From the NCBI GenBank assembly GCA_021647405.1, contig JAKIUU010000022.1, positions 1 through 41,198 of the forward strand: a DNA stretch of 41,198 bases, given 5' to 3'. Below the pieces are notes generated by a model. That model made no database searches. It worked only from the letters and a program-made list of their open reading frames with translations, and had not been told where the DNA came from. Positions 30,541 through 38,725 of this stretch are shown here, in pieces; within the stretch, counting starts at the first letter, position 1, and every line of letters starts with the position of its first letter. Source of the DNA: Flavobacteriaceae bacterium. Its GTDB lineage: Bacteria > Bacteroidota > Bacteroidia > Flavobacteriales > Flavobacteriaceae. The position numbers and the translations under genes are program-made.

Positions 30541-32106
30541 TTATTTTTTTAGATGATTTTTAGCCAGTTCTTTACCCAATTCTACCCCAAATTGATCGTA
30601 GCTATAAATATTCCAAACCACTCCTTGAACAAAAGTTTTATGTTCGTACAATGCAATGAGTTTTCCCAGCGCATTAGGGGTTAATTTTTGTATTAAAAGA
30701 GCGTTGGATGGTTTGTTTCCTTCAAAAGTTTTAAAGGGTGATAGATTCTTTATTTCACTTGATTTTTGAGCTAATTCGTTGTTTACCTCATCTATCGATT
30801 TCCCTTTACAAAGGGCTTCGGTTTGTCCATAAAAATTGGCCATCAACTTGCTATGGTGATCGGCATTGGCATATAAGGGTTCCGAAAAACCAATAAAATC
30901 GGCTGGAATAAGTTTGGTGCCCTGATGTACCAACTGCATAAAAGCATGTTGGGCATTGGTGCCTGTAGATCCCCAAACGATATTTCCTGTTTGGTAATTA
31001 ACACTATGGCCATTTCTATCAACCGATTTGCCATTGCTCTCCATCACGGTTTGTTGCAAGTACATGGGCAGTAAAGCCAGATATTGCGAATAGGGCAGTA
31101 AAACTTCAGTTTCTGATTTAAAAAAATTATTATACCAAATACTCAGCATTGCCAAAACAACAGGTATGTTTTTATTGAAAGAAGCGCTTTTAAAATGGGT
31201 GTCCATTTGAAAGGCTCCTTCTAAAAAAGCACTGAAATTATTAAAACCAACAGACAACGAAATTGTCAAACCTACAGCGCTCCACAACGAATAACGACCC
31301 CCAACCCAATCCCACATAGGGAAAATATTATTGGGTGAAATTCCGAATTCTTCTACTGATTTTAAATTGGTGGAAACCGCTACAAAGTTATGCGCAATAT
31401 CAGCTTCAGTAGCTTGGTCTAAAAACCACTTTTTTACAGTTAAAGCGTTGGTGAGCGTTTCTTGTGTGGTAAATGTTTTTGAAACAATAACAAACAGCGT
31501 GGTTTCTCTATTTAAACCTTTTATGGTTTCAAAGACATGGTCGCCATCAACATTTGATATAAAATGACATCTTAAATTATTTTGATAAAATTTAAGAGCT
31601 TCGACAGCCATTTTAGGTCCTAAATCTGAACCCCCAATACCAATATTAACAACATCGGTAAATGGTTTGTTTGTAAAGCCTTTTAATTTGCCGCCAATTA
31701 TACCGTCAGAGAAATCTTTTATTTTTTCTAAAGTTTCCTTTATTTCTATCTTTATATTTTTACCGTCAACCCTGATAGGCGTCTCACTTTTGTCGCGTAA
31801 AGCTGTGTGTAAAACAGCGCGGTTTTCGGTAATATTTATTTTCTCTCCAGAAAACTGTGCTTCAATAGCTTCTTTTAATCCTGTTTTTTTTGCCAAATTT
31901 ATTAGCAAGTCAAATGTTTTAAGGTCGATTCTATTTTTAGAAAAGTCTAAAGTAAAGTCCTCGAATTTTAAAGTAAAATCTGATTTCCTGTTCGAATTTT
32001 CTTTAAACATCTCTTGCATTTTAACTTCTTTTATTTTGTTATAATGCTCTTGTAAAGCGCTCCATGCTTTGGTTGAAGTTGGGTTTATATTTTTAAGTAT
32101 CATCAT
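30541..32106 (-). CDS. pgi: Glucose-6-phosphate isomerase
   Basis: 521 aa. The Pgi signatures are intact: NIGIGGSDLGPKMAVEAL, the phosphate loop VSKTFTTQETLTNA, the catalytic Glu in VMESNGKSVDRNG, and TGNIVWGSTGTNAQHAFMQL with the catalytic His. It interconverts glucose 6-phosphate and fructose 6-phosphate in glycolysis and gluconeogenesis, in the cytosol. The start (ATGATG) abuts the stop of the M23 lipoprotein gene with no gap, so the two share a transcript. Confidence 0.97.
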   Translation of the reverse strand: MMILKNINPTSTKAWSALQEHYNKIKEVKMQEMFKENSNRKSDFTLKFEDFTLDFSKNRIDLKTFDLLINLAKKTGLKEAIEAQFSGEKINITENRAVLHTALRDKSETPIRVDGKNIKIEIKETLEKIKDFSDGIIGGKLKGFTNKPFTDVVNIGIGGSDLGPKMAVEALKFYQNNLRCHFISNVDGDHVFETIKGLNRETTLFVIVSKTFTTQETLTNALTVKKWFLDQATEADIAHNFVAVSTNLKSVEEFGISPNNIFPMWDWVGGRYSLWSAVGLTISLSVGFNNFSAFLEGAFQMDTHFKSASFNKNIPVVLAMLSIWYNNFFKSETEVLLPYSQYLALLPMYLQQTVMESNGKSVDRNGHSVNYQTGNIVWGSTGTNAQHAFMQLVHQGTKLIPADFIGFSEPLYANADHHSKLMANFYGQTEALCKGKSIDEVNNELAQKSSEIKNLSPFKTFEGNKPSNALLIQKLTPNALGKLIALYEHKTFVQGVVWNIYSYDQFGVELGKELAKNHLKK

Positions 32107-33333
32107 TTATTTTGTATAAGAAATGCTGTCTAGTTGTTGTTTTAAAGGTTTTATATTGGCAAAAAAACGCGGACGTTGTGTTTTTTTCATAGGGGCTGCT
32201 GCGGGTAATTTTTGTCGCAATGGATCTACTTGGCGGCCATTTTTCCAAAACCTGTAACACACATGAGGCCCTGACGCATGTCCTGTCATTCCTACATAGC
32301 CTATAATATCGCCTTGTTTGACATAAGTCCCTACATTAACACCTCTTTTAAATTTATTCATATGTAAATATTGGGTTTCGTAAGTGGCATTATGTCTTAT
32401 TTTAATATAGTTGCCATTGCCTCTTGTATAAGCTCTTGCCGTAACACGACCGCTTGCTGTTGCCATTATTGGCGTGTTGGTTGCTGCCGCAAAATCGGTT
32501 CCTAAATGGGGTTTTATGCGCCCATAATATTTTATATAACGCCGCATATTGTAGCGCGATGAGATGCGGCTAAATTTTAAAGGGGCTTTTAAAAAGGCAC
32601 GTCTTAAATTTTTGGCCTTATCATCAAAATAATCAACTATACCCTTTTTTTTGTTTTCAACAAAAGCAAAGGCGTACAAAGGTTCATTGTTATGTTCAAA
32701 AACAGCTGCTTTAATTTTACCCATCCCTGCATAAATGGAATCGTCAACATATTTTTCTTCGTAAATAATTTTGAATTTGTCATTTTTTTGAAGTCTAAAA
32801 AAATCAATTGTCCACGCATAAATTTCTGATAAGTCATTTACGATGATATAATTTAAGCCTTTCTCGTCAATAGCTTCAGATAATGATGTTTTTATAATAC
32901 CTGTGGCTGTTTTAACAATGGTTTTGACTTTTTTCTTAGCGCGATAGGCCTTAATGGTGTCTTTAAATTTAAAGACCACATAGTTTATTTTATCGGGTTG
33001 GTAAATAAATACTTCGCCTTTATCTAAAGAGTCTTTTGATTTTAAAATAACATAGGGGTTTCCTACTTTTAAACGGCGAATATCAAAGACCTTTTTTGTT
33101 TTTTTAACAATTTCGTAAACCCGTGCCGGGCCAACATGTGCTTGGTCTAGGATAAAACCAAAGCTTTGGCCTTTTCGTATGGTGTCTCTTAAATAGTTGT
33201 AATTGTTAAATGTAAAGCCGAATTCTTTAATAATCTTTGGCGGAAGTGGTTTGGACTGAACTAAAGGTTGTTTTACCTCTTTTTCGCAACTTAGTGCTGT
33301 TACTAAAAATAATAATACCAAGAGGTGTTTCAT
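32107..33333 (-). CDS. M23 family peptidase lipoprotein
   Basis: 408 aa. A lipoprotein signal with lipobox TALSC puts the lipidated Cys at C16. The middle region is typical of Bacteroidota M23 lipoproteins (LysM-like or OapA-like, about 40-230). The LytM domain at the C-terminus has KPHLGTDFAA (H276, D280), YLHMNKF (H324) and GHASGPHVCYRF (H357, C359). Zinc endopeptidases of this family cut peptidoglycan cross-links. In the classical HxH motif the second His binds zinc; here it is Cys, which could still ligate metal. It lies between the DUF3108 gene and pgi. Confidence 0.93.
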   Translation of the reverse strand: MKHLLVLLFLVTALSCEKEVKQPLVQSKPLPPKIIKEFGFTFNNYNYLRDTIRKGQSFGFILDQAHVGPARVYEIVKKTKKVFDIRRLKVGNPYVILKSKDSLDKGEVFIYQPDKINYVVFKFKDTIKAYRAKKKVKTIVKTATGIIKTSLSEAIDEKGLNYIIVNDLSEIYAWTIDFFRLQKNDKFKIIYEEKYVDDSIYAGMGKIKAAVFEHNNEPLYAFAFVENKKKGIVDYFDDKAKNLRRAFLKAPLKFSRISSRYNMRRYIKYYGRIKPHLGTDFAAATNTPIMATASGRVTARAYTRGNGNYIKIRHNATYETQYLHMNKFKRGVNVGTYVKQGDIIGYVGMTGHASGPHVCYRFWKNGRQVDPLRQKLPAAAPMKKTQRPRFFANIKPLKQQLDSISYTK

Positions 33334-33400
33334 AAAATCTGTGCCGATTTGGATTAAAGGGCAAATCTACTAATTTTTAGACAACCTCGCCTTAGATTTT

Positions 33401-34195
33401 TTAGTCAAATATGACTGGGAAGTCATTCGCTAAGCCTTTAAAAGAAACCAGTTCTGCCTTTAAAGAACCCACAACTAAATCGGCTTTAATTTTTACAGGA
33501 ATTTTATTTTTATCATCGGTAACCCAAACAACAACACTATTTTCGCCTTTAAAAACCCTTCCTGATTCTACAAAAGGTTTGAATTTTAAAGTGTTAATTT
33601 TTCCGAATTTGGTACTGAGCACCTCCTTTCCTAAAAACCTAAATTTAAAATTATTGAGTTTTTGATCGTAAAATAAATAAACCGCTATTTCTTGATTGAT
33701 TTTTAGACCAGATAAGTTTGTATTTCTTATAAAATACATTGATGATATCATGTCTTGAACGCCCTTAACAACATCAAAAGAGGCTTCTTTTTTGCGCTTG
33801 TAATCAGTCACCCGAGCGCGGGTACTGTCTTGATAAAAACGAATGTCTTTTGAAATTATATAGCCGCCCTCGTTAACACGCCTTCTAAAGAGTTCTGGGT
33901 ACAAGGTTTGTTTATCAATAACCGAATGGTAATGATCTTCAACTTTGTAAAATAACTTTACCATACCGCTGGTCCAACCTATGCCTTTGATCAAAAACCT
34001 GGGACTATTTTGGTAAATGGTATCTTTAACTTCTAAACTGGCAAACCCTGCATTTAAAAAACCGTAACGAAATTTATATTTAAGCCATTCGCCTGAATTA
34101 AAAGCTCCCGTATTGTTGTTTTGCGCAAAACTAAGTATTGGTGCCAAAAAGACAATCAGAATAAGGATCTTAAAGAAATGTAATTTTATTTTCAA
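33401..34195 (-). CDS. DUF3108 domain-containing exported protein
   Basis: 264 aa, TTG start (no in-frame ATG precedes the signal). The signal peptide MKIKLHFFKILILIVFLAPI..SFAQ is followed by FNSGEWLKYKFRYGFLNAGFASLEVKD, the hallmark of DUF3108. The rest is beta-rich, with WVTDDKNKIPVKIKADLVVGS near the end, as in other members. The family is periplasmic and of unknown function, possibly a lipocalin-like or LolA-like sheet. It lies 67 bp before the M23 lipoprotein gene on the same strand, so both may serve the envelope. Confidence 0.9.
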   Translation of the reverse strand: MKIKLHFFKILILIVFLAPILSFAQNNNTGAFNSGEWLKYKFRYGFLNAGFASLEVKDTIYQNSPRFLIKGIGWTSGMVKLFYKVEDHYHSVIDKQTLYPELFRRRVNEGGYIISKDIRFYQDSTRARVTDYKRKKEASFDVVKGVQDMISSMYFIRNTNLSGLKINQEIAVYLFYDQKLNNFKFRFLGKEVLSTKFGKINTLKFKPFVESGRVFKGENSVVVWVTDDKNKIPVKIKADLVVGSLKAELVSFKGLANDFPVIFD

Positions 34196-34231
34196 TAGAT
34201 TGCTTTGTTTTAATTGGTTGGCAAATATAAA

Positions 34232-34272
34232 TAATAATCCGCTCTAATTATTTCATAAAAAGCGGATTATTA
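34232..34272. terminator. 12-bp terminator-like hairpin after dsbD
   Basis: TAATAATCCGCT (34232-34243) pairs perfectly with AGCGGATTATTA (34261-34272) over a 17-nt loop, between the dsbD stop and the DUF3108 start. On the minus strand the downstream arm is T-rich. It probably ends the tilS-dsbD transcript. Confidence 0.6.
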
Positions 34273-34288
34273 AAAATTTATGTAAATT

Positions 34289-36256
34289 TTATTTTTTAAA
34301 ATTTTTTAGCCCTTCTTTTAACCAATTTAAGTAGGCTTCTGCATCGGAATTGTAAGCCGAATATTTGTTTAAATTATCGCCATTATGATCTAGTAAAACA
34401 TAATAGGGTTGCGCATTGGCTTTGTATTTGGTTATTTGAAAGTCACTCCATTTATTGCCAATTGTTCTTATTTTTTTGCCTGTAGTTTTAGAGGTATACT
34501 GCTGGTCTTTAGGTAAATCAACTTGAAAATCTACATACAACGATATTAAGACAACTTTGTTTTTAAGGATGTTTAACACCTTTGGGTTTGACCAAACGCG
34601 TTCTTCCATCTTCCTGCAATTTACACAAGCTTTTCCTGTAAAATCTAACATAACTGGTTTGCCAACTTTTTTGGCATAAGCCATACCGGTATCGTAATCT
34701 AAAAATACAGGGATATCGTGAGGGCCAAATTCTGCCCCCTCTGGCAGATCAATGACAGCGCTGCCACCTGCTCTTAAATAGCCAACACCATGAGGCGATT
34801 CGCTATAGGTCATAGATGGTGGAAAACCACTAATTAGTTTGAGCGGTGCGCCCCAAAGACCTGGAATTAAATATATGGTAAAACTCAATACAACCAAACC
34901 CAAACTTAAGCGTCCTACAGAAAGATGGGGTAAATCAGAGTCGTGTGGCAATTTTATTTTTCCGAATAAATAGAAAGCTAATGCGCCAAATATGGCTATC
35001 CAAATGGCAATAAATGTTTCGCGTTCTAATAAATGAAGATCCAAAACCAAATCGGCATTTGATAAAAATTTGAATGCAAAAGCCAATTCTAAAAAGCCTA
35101 AAAACACTTTTACGGTATTGAGCCATCCACCCGATTTTGGCAATGCGTTTAACCATCCAGGGAAAGCAGCAAACAATGCAAAAGGCAAAGCTATGGCCAG
35201 TGAAAAACCGAACATCCCCACAATAGGGCCTATTTGATTTCCACCAGATGCTGCCTGCACCAATAAAGTTCCTACAATAGGTCCCGTACAAGAAAAAGAC
35301 ACGATGGCTAAAGCCAAAGCCATAAAGAAAATTCCTATCATCCCTCCTTTATCTGCTTGAGCGTCCACTTTATTTGCCCAAGAGTTGGGCAACATTATCT
35401 CGAAAGCGCCCAAAAATGATACTGCAAATACAATTAACAGCAAGAAGAATATAAGGTTAAACCAAACGTTTGTCGACAAAGCATTAAGCGCGTCGGCACC
35501 AAAAAGAAAGGATACCAACCACCCCAATGTTACGTAAATAAGTACAATGGAAACACCGTAAATTGTTGCATTTTTAATTCCTGCTGCTTTGGTTTTACTC
35601 TGCTTGGTAAAAAAACTGACCGTCATTGGAATCATAGGGAAAACGCAAGGGGTTAACAAAGCTGCAAATCCTGAAAGGAAGGCTATTAAAAATATACCCC
35701 ACAAGCCTTTGCCTGACTCCTCTGGCGCAGGCTCTGTTTTAATTGTATCCGTTTTAATATTTTCTCCTTTTACTTGCGTATCAGACAAAAGTGCTCCAGC
35801 CTTACCTTTTACGGTAAAAGTTAAATCGACATCGGTTGGGGGCAGACAACTGGCATCATTGCAAACCATAAAATTTACAACTTCATTTAATGTGATTTTT
35901 TTATCTGTTAGCACATTAATGCGTTGCTTAAATACCGCTTCTTTTTCAAAATACTTTATGACCATATCAAACACTTTATCGTGTTCGGTATGTCCTTTGC
36001 CCTCTGTAGTTTTACCTATTAATTGATAGGTGTTAAGTGAGTCTTTAAAACTAAATGATGTGGCAATAGGCCCATCGTCGTTTTCTAAATATTGTGAGTA
36101 CATGTGCCACCCAGATTCTATTGTGGCTTTGGTTACCAAATCGAATTGAGAGTCAGAAATTTTCTCTACAGAGCTTGTCCACTTTACGGGGTTGAATATT
36201 TGGGCTTGTGTATTAAGCCCTAATAAAATGACAAATACTAAAAGAATTTTTTTCAT
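34289..36256 (-). CDS. dsbD: Thiol:disulfide interchange protein DsbD
   Basis: 655 aa. The signal peptide (1-18) is followed by the N-terminal periplasmic domain with C132 and C137 (FMVCNDASCLPP). Eight membrane helices carry the conserved cysteines C204 (LTPCVFPMIP) and C323 (FSCTGPIVG). The C-terminal thioredoxin domain has C544-x2-C547 (GKACVNCRKM). It moves electrons from cytosolic thioredoxin to periplasmic thiol enzymes, for disulfide isomerisation and cytochrome c maturation. Its ATG shares one base with the tilS stop (TAATG), so translation is coupled. Confidence 0.95.
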   Translation of the reverse strand: MKKILLVFVILLGLNTQAQIFNPVKWTSSVEKISDSQFDLVTKATIESGWHMYSQYLENDDGPIATSFSFKDSLNTYQLIGKTTEGKGHTEHDKVFDMVIKYFEKEAVFKQRINVLTDKKITLNEVVNFMVCNDASCLPPTDVDLTFTVKGKAGALLSDTQVKGENIKTDTIKTEPAPEESGKGLWGIFLIAFLSGFAALLTPCVFPMIPMTVSFFTKQSKTKAAGIKNATIYGVSIVLIYVTLGWLVSFLFGADALNALSTNVWFNLIFFLLLIVFAVSFLGAFEIMLPNSWANKVDAQADKGGMIGIFFMALALAIVSFSCTGPIVGTLLVQAASGGNQIGPIVGMFGFSLAIALPFALFAAFPGWLNALPKSGGWLNTVKVFLGFLELAFAFKFLSNADLVLDLHLLERETFIAIWIAIFGALAFYLFGKIKLPHDSDLPHLSVGRLSLGLVVLSFTIYLIPGLWGAPLKLISGFPPSMTYSESPHGVGYLRAGGSAVIDLPEGAEFGPHDIPVFLDYDTGMAYAKKVGKPVMLDFTGKACVNCRKMEERVWSNPKVLNILKNKVVLISLYVDFQVDLPKDQQYTSKTTGKKIRTIGNKWSDFQITKYKANAQPYYVLLDHNGDNLNKYSAYNSDAEAYLNWLKEGLKNFKK

Positions 36257-37578
36257 TATTGATGAATAATTTTTATAATTTTTTTTGTGTCTTCGGTTAC
36301 TTTAAACCTGTTGTCTAAACGCTGTCCTATAATCCAAATAATATCTTTATTGGCGCAGAATAACCACGTATCTTCTTTGTCTAAAAGCGACATCTTTTGA
36401 TCTTTGTAAAAGTCGCTTAGTTTCTTTTTCCCTTGCATTCCTAGGGGATAAAAGTAGTCGCCTTTTTGCCATTTTCTTACGACTAGTGACGTCTTTATTT
36501 TATCGGCATCAACAAAAATAACACTTCTGTTTGCGTTGTTAAAGTCGGCTTGACTTACCTCTTCAAAAGTAAGTGATAATTTAGAATTCTGTAGGCCTTC
36601 GTTTATATTTTTAATTTCAAACGCGTGTTCGCTCGCATCTTCTAAAGGAGAAATCAAACAAACCTGTCTGTCTTTAAGCAAACGGTGGGTTTTGCTAAAT
36701 ATCTGTTTTCCTGATTGCGAATACAATAAATTTTCTATGTCATTCCAAGCTGTAAATCCGTAATCTCTAAGCAATTCAAACAAATAGACCTTGTGGTTTG
36801 ACAAGGCTAAAGCCTTGGTAATATCAAGACTTATAACACCATTAGGCAGTTCGCTTAACAGCTCTTTCTTAACGGTGTCTAGACGTTCGTTTAAAATGTA
36901 TTGCAAGTCATTTAAATGTCCCAACGTTTTATTATAACTTTCTATTAAATTCGGATTTAGTTCCTGTAAAACAGGTATCACCTGATGTCTTATTTTATTC
37001 CGTATATATTTTACAGAAGCATTGCTTTTGTCTTCGCGCCAAGCAATGTTATTTTTTTGAGCATAATTTAAAATTTCATCCCGTGAGAACGGTAAAAGAG
37101 GTCTCACAATTTTATCATTCTTACTTGGAATACCCAACAGTCCTTTGAGTCCTGTTCCTCTGGTAAGATTTAATAAAGTCGTTTCTATATTGTCATTGGC
37201 ATGATGGGCTGTAATAATATAATCGTATGACTTTTTTTGAAGTATTTCTTTAAACCACTCATAACGCAAATTTCTTGCGGCCATCTGAATAGAAATCTTA
37301 TGAATATTTGCGTATTCTTTTGTTTCAAAGCGTGTTATAAAGTAAGGTATTTTATTTTTATTGGCCCAATCTTTTACGAATTGCGCATCTAAATCGGCCT
37401 CTTGGCCGCGCAATTTAAAATTACAATGTGCCAAGCCAACATTAAATTCCAATTTTTGAAATAAGCTGGCCGCTACCATGCTATCAACGCCGCCAGAAAT
37501 GGCTATTAATAACTTTGCATGAGCCAAAAACGGAAAATTTATATCGATATGTGCTTGTACCCTTCTAAACAACTTCAT
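36256..37578 (-). CDS. tilS: tRNA(Ile)-lysidine synthase
   Basis: 440 aa from the ATG at 37578 (MKLFRRVQAHIDIN). Seven extra codons to 37599 are possible but not conserved. The PP-loop ATP motif SGGVDS is at 28-33, and the N-type ATPase domain includes AHHANDNIETTLLNLTRGTG. The C-terminal TilS substrate domain has RKWQKGDYFYPLGMQGKKKL. It converts C34 of tRNA-Ile(CAU) to lysidine, which changes its codon reading from AUG to AUA and its charging from Met to Ile. It is an essential, cytosolic enzyme. It overlaps dsbD by one base. Confidence 0.96.
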   Translation of the reverse strand: MKLFRRVQAHIDINFPFLAHAKLLIAISGGVDSMVAASLFQKLEFNVGLAHCNFKLRGQEADLDAQFVKDWANKNKIPYFITRFETKEYANIHKISIQMAARNLRYEWFKEILQKKSYDYIITAHHANDNIETTLLNLTRGTGLKGLLGIPSKNDKIVRPLLPFSRDEILNYAQKNNIAWREDKSNASVKYIRNKIRHQVIPVLQELNPNLIESYNKTLGHLNDLQYILNERLDTVKKELLSELPNGVISLDITKALALSNHKVYLFELLRDYGFTAWNDIENLLYSQSGKQIFSKTHRLLKDRQVCLISPLEDASEHAFEIKNINEGLQNSKLSLTFEEVSQADFNNANRSVIFVDADKIKTSLVVRKWQKGDYFYPLGMQGKKKLSDFYKDQKMSLLDKEDTWLFCANKDIIWIIGQRLDNRFKVTEDTKKIIKIIHQ

Positions 37579-37639
37579 TTTATTGTACTCTTTAAACAAC
37601 TAACTTCTGACAAACCCTACAGCTGCTTCAAAATTAGTT

Positions 37640-38725
37640 TTAATTTTTCACATCTAAGGCATCTCTTAGAGCATTTCCTGCCATCATAAAAGCCATAACC
37701 AAACTCATAATGGCTAAGCCTGGTATAATGGCCAGATAAGGTTTCCCTAAAATTATATAATTGTAATGATCTTTAATCATTGCACCCCATGAAGGCGTAG
37801 GGGGTTGTGCGCCAATTCCCAAAAAACTCAATCCACTTTCTATTAAAATTGAAGCGGCAAAATTGGCCGCAGACATCACGATTATAGGGGCTAAAATATT
37901 GGGTAAAATATGCTTAAAAATAATGCGGAAATGTGTAAATCCTAAAGCTTTTGCCGCCTCTACATATTGGTGTTGTTTGGCACTCATAACTTGGCCTCTT
38001 ACCACCCGCGCAACCTCTACCCACATGGTTAAACCAACAGCAATAAAAACTTGCCAATACCCTTTTCCAAGGGCTAGGGTAATGGCTATTACCAAAAGTA
38101 AAGTGGGAATTGTCCAAGTTACATTGATAAGCCACATTAAAAAAGCGTCAATTTTTCCACCAAAATAGCCGGCCGTTGCGCCAATGCTAATGCCTATAAG
38201 TAGCGAAATAAAAACGGCCACAAAGCCTATAAAAAAGGAAATTCGCGTTCCTATTAATAAGCGGCTCAACAAATCTCTGCCATAGCGGTCTGTCCCCAAA
38301 ATAAAAGTTCTTTTTTTTATGTAATTCTTTACGCCGTTTGGAAACATTGCTTTTGGCAAAAATTGTTTCTTTTGGATGCTCTTGGGGTAATTAAGCACTT
38401 CGACCCCTTTGGTCGTAATTGTAAAACTTTCGATTGGAATTTCTGTAATATTTGAAATTTTTCCAAAAAATACCGCCTCAAAAACCGATTGTAATTTTAC
38501 TTTTTTTGTAGGAACACTAAGCATCAAAACACTAAATCCAGGTGATTTTGAATGTATTTCGAGATGCATCTGATTGGCATTTTTTGTATTGTCTGGCGAC
38601 AATACATAGGCAAAAACAGCCACAAAAGCACATAATAAAATATACCAAAAACTAAAAAGCCCTGAGTTGCTTTTTTTAAATTTACTCAGAGCTATTTGTG
38701 TTAATGATTTGCTATTTGAGGCCAT
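37640..38725 (-). CDS. ABC transporter permease, OppC/DppC type
   Basis: 361 aa. An N-terminal membrane helix (about 23-42) comes before a periplasmic stretch of about 110 residues, then about five helices with the permease EAA loop EAAKALGFTHFRIIFKHILPN. The segment GTDRYGRDLLSRLLIGTRIS is typical of OppC-family subunits. It would form the inner-membrane channel of a peptide/nickel-type importer. The partner OppB-like permease, ATPase and binding protein are not adjacent. The start directly abuts the prc stop, so the two share a transcript. Confidence 0.93.
   Translation of the reverse strand: MASNSKSLTQIALSKFKKSNSGLFSFWYILLCAFVAVFAYVLSPDNTKNANQMHLEIHSKSPGFSVLMLSVPTKKVKLQSVFEAVFFGKISNITEIPIESFTITTKGVEVLNYPKSIQKKQFLPKAMFPNGVKNYIKKRTFILGTDRYGRDLLSRLLIGTRISFFIGFVAVFISLLIGISIGATAGYFGGKIDAFLMWLINVTWTIPTLLLVIAITLALGKGYWQVFIAVGLTMWVEVARVVRGQVMSAKQHQYVEAAKALGFTHFRIIFKHILPNILAPIIVMSAANFAASILIESGLSFLGIGAQPPTPSWGAMIKDHYNYIILGKPYLAIIPGLAIMSLVMAFMMAGNALRDALDVKN

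Noticed and set aside
31667..32044. 125-aa plus-strand ORF inside pgi
   Set aside because: Antisense shadow of conserved Pgi sequence with no family resemblance.
35589..36026. 145-aa plus-strand ORF inside dsbD
   Set aside because: Antisense of conserved DsbD motifs; Pgi- and DsbD-type conservation explains the absence of stops.
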